DNA of 64,000 bases from the NCBI RefSeq assembly GCF_040196175.1, contig NZ_JBEFNF010000001.1:930001-994000 (forward strand), read 5' to 3'. The stretch's first letter is position 1. The number at the start of each line of letters is the position of its first letter. Under the pieces are notes generated by a model. It ran no database searches. It was not told the DNA's origin and saw only the letters and a program-made list of their open reading frames with translations. This stretch comes from Halospina sp040196175. GTDB taxonomy: Bacteria; Pseudomonadota; Gammaproteobacteria; Pseudomonadales; Oleiphilaceae. A program made the translations under genes and the position numbers. Below, in pieces: positions 60,766 to 64,000 of the stretch.

Positions 60766-61896
60766 ATGTCAAAGCAGATTCCGATCGTTGATTCCGAAGG
60801 ACTTCTGGAGTACTCAGTGGTATTCAACGACCGTTCCCTGAATCATATGAGTAAGGAATTTCAGGGGGTTATGAATGACATCTCAGGCACTCTGAAAAGC
60901 GTCTATAATGCCAGTGCGACTATCGTAGTGCCTGGCGGTGGGAGCTATGGCATGGAGGCGGTGGCGCGTCAGTTCGCCAATGACGCAGGTTGCCTGATTG
61001 TACGCAACGGCTGGTTCAGCTATCGCTGGAGTCAAATTCTGGACGCCGGGCGCATCGCCTCGGAAACTACTGTGCACAAGGCCCGCCAGCTGGAGGAGGG
61101 CAGTCAGGTTCCATTCCGTCCAGCGCCGCTGGACGAGGTCGTTGCTTCGATCCGCGAGAACAAGCCGGAGGTTGTGTTTGCGCCCCATGTAGAGACAGCC
61201 GCGGGCTTGCGGCTGCCTGATGAGTACCTGAAAAAGGTGGCGGGTGCGGCCCATGAAGTGGGCGCGATCTTCGTGCTTGATTGTGTGGCATCGGGTGCAC
61301 TCTGGGTGGATATGCAGAGCATCGGAGTGGACGTGTTGATCAGTGCCCCCCAGAAGGGCTGGAGTGCTTCACCCTGTGCGGCGCTGGTGATGCTCAGTGA
61401 CCGGGGCCTGGAACGGCTGCAATCGACGACCAGCAGCAGCTTTGCCTGTGATCTGAAAAAATGGCACCAGATCATGCAGGCTTATGACAATGGTGGTCAT
61501 GCTTACCACGCCACCATGCCCACTGATGCGCTGAAAGACTTCCGGGATGCCATGAATGAGACGGTCAATGACGGTCTGGATGCGACCCGGGCGCGTCAGG
61601 AAGAGCTTGGGCGCCGCGTACGCGGGCTGTTTGCCGAGCGCGGGTTCGTAAGCGTTGCCGCCGAGGGTTTTGAGGCTCCAGGCGTTGTGGTGCTCTATAC
61701 AGAGCGTGATGATTTCCATAAGGGCAGCGGCTTCATCGGCCAGGGTCTGCAGACGGCTGCTGGCGTGCCCCTGGCCTGCGATGAGCGGGATGATTACAAA
61801 ACGTTCCGGATTGGCTTGTTTGGGCTGGATAAACTGCGCAATAGTGATCGGGCTGTTGACTGGCTTGCGCAAGCGTTGGACGGTCTCGGCGTCTGA
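60766..61896 (+). CDS. Class V PLP-dependent aminotransferase
   Basis: 376 residues, fold type I. PLP lysine in SAPQKGWSASPCAALV; VVPGGGSYGMEAVARQF and VFAPHVETAAGLRLP are family blocks (alanine/serine-glyoxylate or 2-aminoethylphosphonate aminotransferase type). Substrate not certain. AGGAG lies 12 bp before the ATG. 9 bp upstream of the TauE/SafE gene, so they are probably cotranscribed. That pairing suggests use of a sulfonate or similar amino compound (inference). Confidence 0.9.
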   Translation: MSKQIPIVDSEGLLEYSVVFNDRSLNHMSKEFQGVMNDISGTLKSVYNASATIVVPGGGSYGMEAVARQFANDAGCLIVRNGWFSYRWSQILDAGRIASETTVHKARQLEEGSQVPFRPAPLDEVVASIRENKPEVVFAPHVETAAGLRLPDEYLKKVAGAAHEVGAIFVLDCVASGALWVDMQSIGVDVLISAPQKGWSASPCAALVMLSDRGLERLQSTTSSSFACDLKKWHQIMQAYDNGGHAYHATMPTDALKDFRDAMNETVNDGLDATRARQEELGRRVRGLFAERGFVSVAAEGFEAPGVVVLYTERDDFHKGSGFIGQGLQTAAGVPLACDERDDYKTFRIGLFGLDKLRNSDRAVDWLAQALDGLGV

Positions 61897-61905
61897 AACC
61901 CTGCC

Positions 61906-62655
61906 GTGATCGAGTCATTTCTGCCGCCCTCTTTGGACCCGCTAACAGCGGGTCTGCTTCTGGCGGCCTCGCTGCTCACATCTATGATTACCGCCGCCCT
62001 TGGGGCAGGGGGTGGGGTTCTACTACTGGGGTTGATGGCCGTATGGCTACCGCCTGTGGCCATTGTTCCGGTGCATGGCCTGATTCAGCTCGGCTCGAAT
62101 GCCGGACGCTTCGCGATGACCTGGCGCCGGGCAGACTGGGGAGCACTGGCCGCTTTTGCGCCCGGCGTTATAATCGGCATGGCAGCAGGGGCCCTGTTGC
62201 TGGTACGACTGCCGGAGCAGGTCTGGCAGATCACCATCGCCGGTTTCATTCTGTTTCTTTGCTGGGGGCCATCACTGGCGTCGGCGGCGCTGGGGCGCTC
62301 CGGTATCATGCTGGCCTCGATGGTAACCAGCTTCATTACTCTGTTTGTAGGGGCTACAGGGCCGTTTGTGGCCGCCTTCATCAAGCAGCTCCACAGCGAC
62401 CGATTCCGCACCATTGCCACCTTTTCCGGGGCCATGTTGCTTCAGCATCTTCCCAAGGCGCTGGTGTTCACCATGGCAGGCTTCAGTTTTCTTGAATGGC
62501 TTCCCTGGGGTGCCGCGATGATCGCCTGCGGTCTCGCCGGCACCCGTCTCGGGCTGAACCTGGTCCATCGCATGGGCGATCATACTTTCCAGCGGCTGTT
62601 CAGCGTCATCCTGACGCTGTTGGCGTTGCGCCTGCTATGGCAGGCACTGCCCTGA
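61906..62655 (+). CDS. Sulfite exporter TauE/SafE family protein
   Basis: 249 residues, about eight membrane helices, GTG start. TauE/SafE features: ITAALGAGGGVLLLGLMAVWLPP near the N-terminus and FVGATGPFVAAFIKQL in the second half. Exports sulfite or organosulfur anions in known members. Follows the aminotransferase gene. Confidence 0.9.
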   Translation: MIESFLPPSLDPLTAGLLLAASLLTSMITAALGAGGGVLLLGLMAVWLPPVAIVPVHGLIQLGSNAGRFAMTWRRADWGALAAFAPGVIIGMAAGALLLVRLPEQVWQITIAGFILFLCWGPSLASAALGRSGIMLASMVTSFITLFVGATGPFVAAFIKQLHSDRFRTIATFSGAMLLQHLPKALVFTMAGFSFLEWLPWGAAMIACGLAGTRLGLNLVHRMGDHTFQRLFSVILTLLALRLLWQALP

Positions 62656-64000
62656 TCACTCCCAGATCTCTTTTTCCACACGGTCTTCCAGCTCTGGATA
62701 GTTGCTGAGCCGGAAACGCGGAATGTGGCCCTGTTTGCGCTGGGCCAGGTAATCCCGTGTGAGTTTCACGACAGTGCCGGATAGGAAGACGATGGCGATC
62801 AGGTTCACTGTGGCCATCAGACCCATTGAGGCGTCGGCGGTATTAAAGACAGTGATTACTGCCTGATAGCCGCCCCAGATCACCATGGCCAGCGCCGCGC
62901 AACGCAGGGCATAGATCCAGCCCCGGGAGCGGGCGCCAAGGTAGACCAACGCGTTTTCGGCGTAGGAGTAATTGGCGACAATTGAAGTGAATGCGAAGAA
63001 CATGATGGCAACAGCGATGAACTCACCGCCCAGGTCGCCAAGATGAATCTCCATGGCAAGCTGCGTCAGTTCTGCACCGGTGACCTCCGTGCCACCCTCC
63101 ATAACCCCGGAAGCAGGATCATCACGGCCGTTGCGGTGCAGATTACAATGGTATCCACAAAGACCGCAAAGCCCTGAATCAATCCCTGAGAGGAAGGATG
63201 ATGCGGCACCGGTGTGGCGGTAGCGGCAATGTTTGGCGCCGACCCCATGCCCGCCTCGTTGGAAAACAGACCGCGTTTGATGCCGTTGAGCATGGCGGCT
63301 GTAATGGAGCCCGCAGCGCCGCCGGCAGCTTCGCCGAAGCCGAATGCGTTCTGTACAATGCTGGCGAGAATGCCGGGAACCTCGGTGATATTAAGGACCA
63401 TGATTCCGACGGCGAGGAGAACGTAGAGGCCCGCCATGATGGGAACAATCAGCTCCGCAAAGCGCGCGATGGAGCGCAGCCCACCGAAGATCACCAGGCC
63501 GGCGACAGCGGCCACTATGATGCCAACAATTCCCTGATTGACGCCGAAGGCGCCCTCAACGGCGGTGGCGATGGCGTTGGACTGGACGGCATTGAATACG
63601 AGACCGAAAGAAAGAATCAGCGAGAGGGCAAATATAACCCCTGCCCAGGGCGCTTTCAGCCCACGTGCCATATAGAAGGCGGGACCACCCCGGTATTGGC
63701 CATCACTATCACGGACCTTGTAAAGCTGCGCCAGGGTACTTTCCGCGTAACCTGTCGCCATGCCCACGAGCGCCACCATCCACATCCAAAAGATGGCTCC
63801 GGCGCCGCCTAGATAGAGGGCTACCGCCACGCCTGCCAGATTACCCGTGCCCACGCGCGAGGCAAGACTGGTACAGACAGCCTGGAACGGCGAGATCCCG
63901 GATTTATCACTCTGGCGGGAGCCGCGGATGGCGCGGATCATCTCCCCGAAATTGACGAACTGCAGGAAGCCCAGACGGATGGTGAAGAACACCCCGACGC
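62656..64000 (-). pseudogene. AGCS-family sodium:alanine symporter, frameshifted, 5' end outside window
   Basis: Two adjacent frames together make one AGCS transporter. The first (64000 to about 63105) runs through FTIRLGFLQFVNFGEMIRAI, TGNLAGVAVALYLGGAGAIFWMW and NEAGMGSAPNIAATA to CTATAVMILL, then reaches a stop. The second (from about 63110 to 62656) resumes with VMEGGTEVTGAELTQLAM. Relatives read MIL-x-SGV here, so the loss of one T in CTTCCGGGG (63105-63113) explains the shift. A real pseudogene or a sequencing error; the rest is well preserved. Confidence 0.85.

Overview
The window reads as chromosomal DNA of a moderately halophilic, aerobic gammaproteobacterium, most like the Marinobacter/Pseudomonas-Halomonas neighbourhood. 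This is inferred from gene order (gloB-mltD back to back with methyltransferase-rnhA-dnaQ; yccA-tusDCB), from osmoprotection genes (BCCT choline transporter, choline dehydrogenase, NhaR-like regulator, remnant of a glycine-betaine binding protein) and from a GC-rich, densely packed layout. No species can be named from the sequence alone. No IS element, integrase or CRISPR array was seen.

Layout. 0-3.6 kb: the 3' end of a uroporphyrinogen-III methyltransferase gene and convergent aroG, separated by a four-gene insert of unknown function (tandem paralogous membrane proteins plus a secreted protein) that is bracketed by a 61-bp near-perfect direct repeat. 3.7-15.1 kb: a DUF1631 protein, a PilZ protein, fabI, mltD, gloB, a methyltransferase, rnhA, dnaQ, a ChpA-N-like protein, an SCP2 protein, sohB and two tiny membrane proteins. 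15.2-24 kb: metH, nfuA, a DUF445 protein, tusBCD with yccA, tRNA-Ser(UGA) and a DUF4124 protein. 23.8-33.5 kb: two paralogous exported DUF6160-type proteins, a large DUF6801/choice-of-anchor-D protein, an AraC regulator, selO, tRNA-Pro(CGG), a decayed OpuAC-type glycine-betaine binding protein next to a BetI-like palindrome, and a Tat-exported PhoD phosphatase. 33.9-36.2 kb: CIA30, cupin, AhpD-like and CLCA_X-like genes and a scrap of an EAL domain. 36.4-46.7 kb: a YhaO/YhaN-like (SbcCD-like) pair and a 1850-residue double UvrA with four ABC ATPase domains.

46.8-53.7 kb holds the most interesting locus: a RibD-C/DHFR-like reductase, a polytopic LPG-synthase-TM/flippase-like protein, a glycosyltransferase-methyltransferase fusion, a 6-pyruvoyl-tetrahydropterin-synthase-like protein with altered active-site residues, an MDR dehydrogenase and a CDP-alcohol phosphatidyltransferase. 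The genes are tightly packed, with overlaps in the core. I infer an undescribed pathway that makes or modifies a pterin-like or other small molecule and attaches it to sugar and/or lipid. YceI and DUF7352 genes follow.

54-64 kb: an NhaR-like regulator, an HDAC-family deacylase, a group III truncated hemoglobin, betA with a BCCT transporter, tRNA-Ser(CGA), a class V aminotransferase with a TauE/SafE exporter, and an AGCS sodium:alanine symporter gene broken by a one-base frameshift and cut by the window edge.
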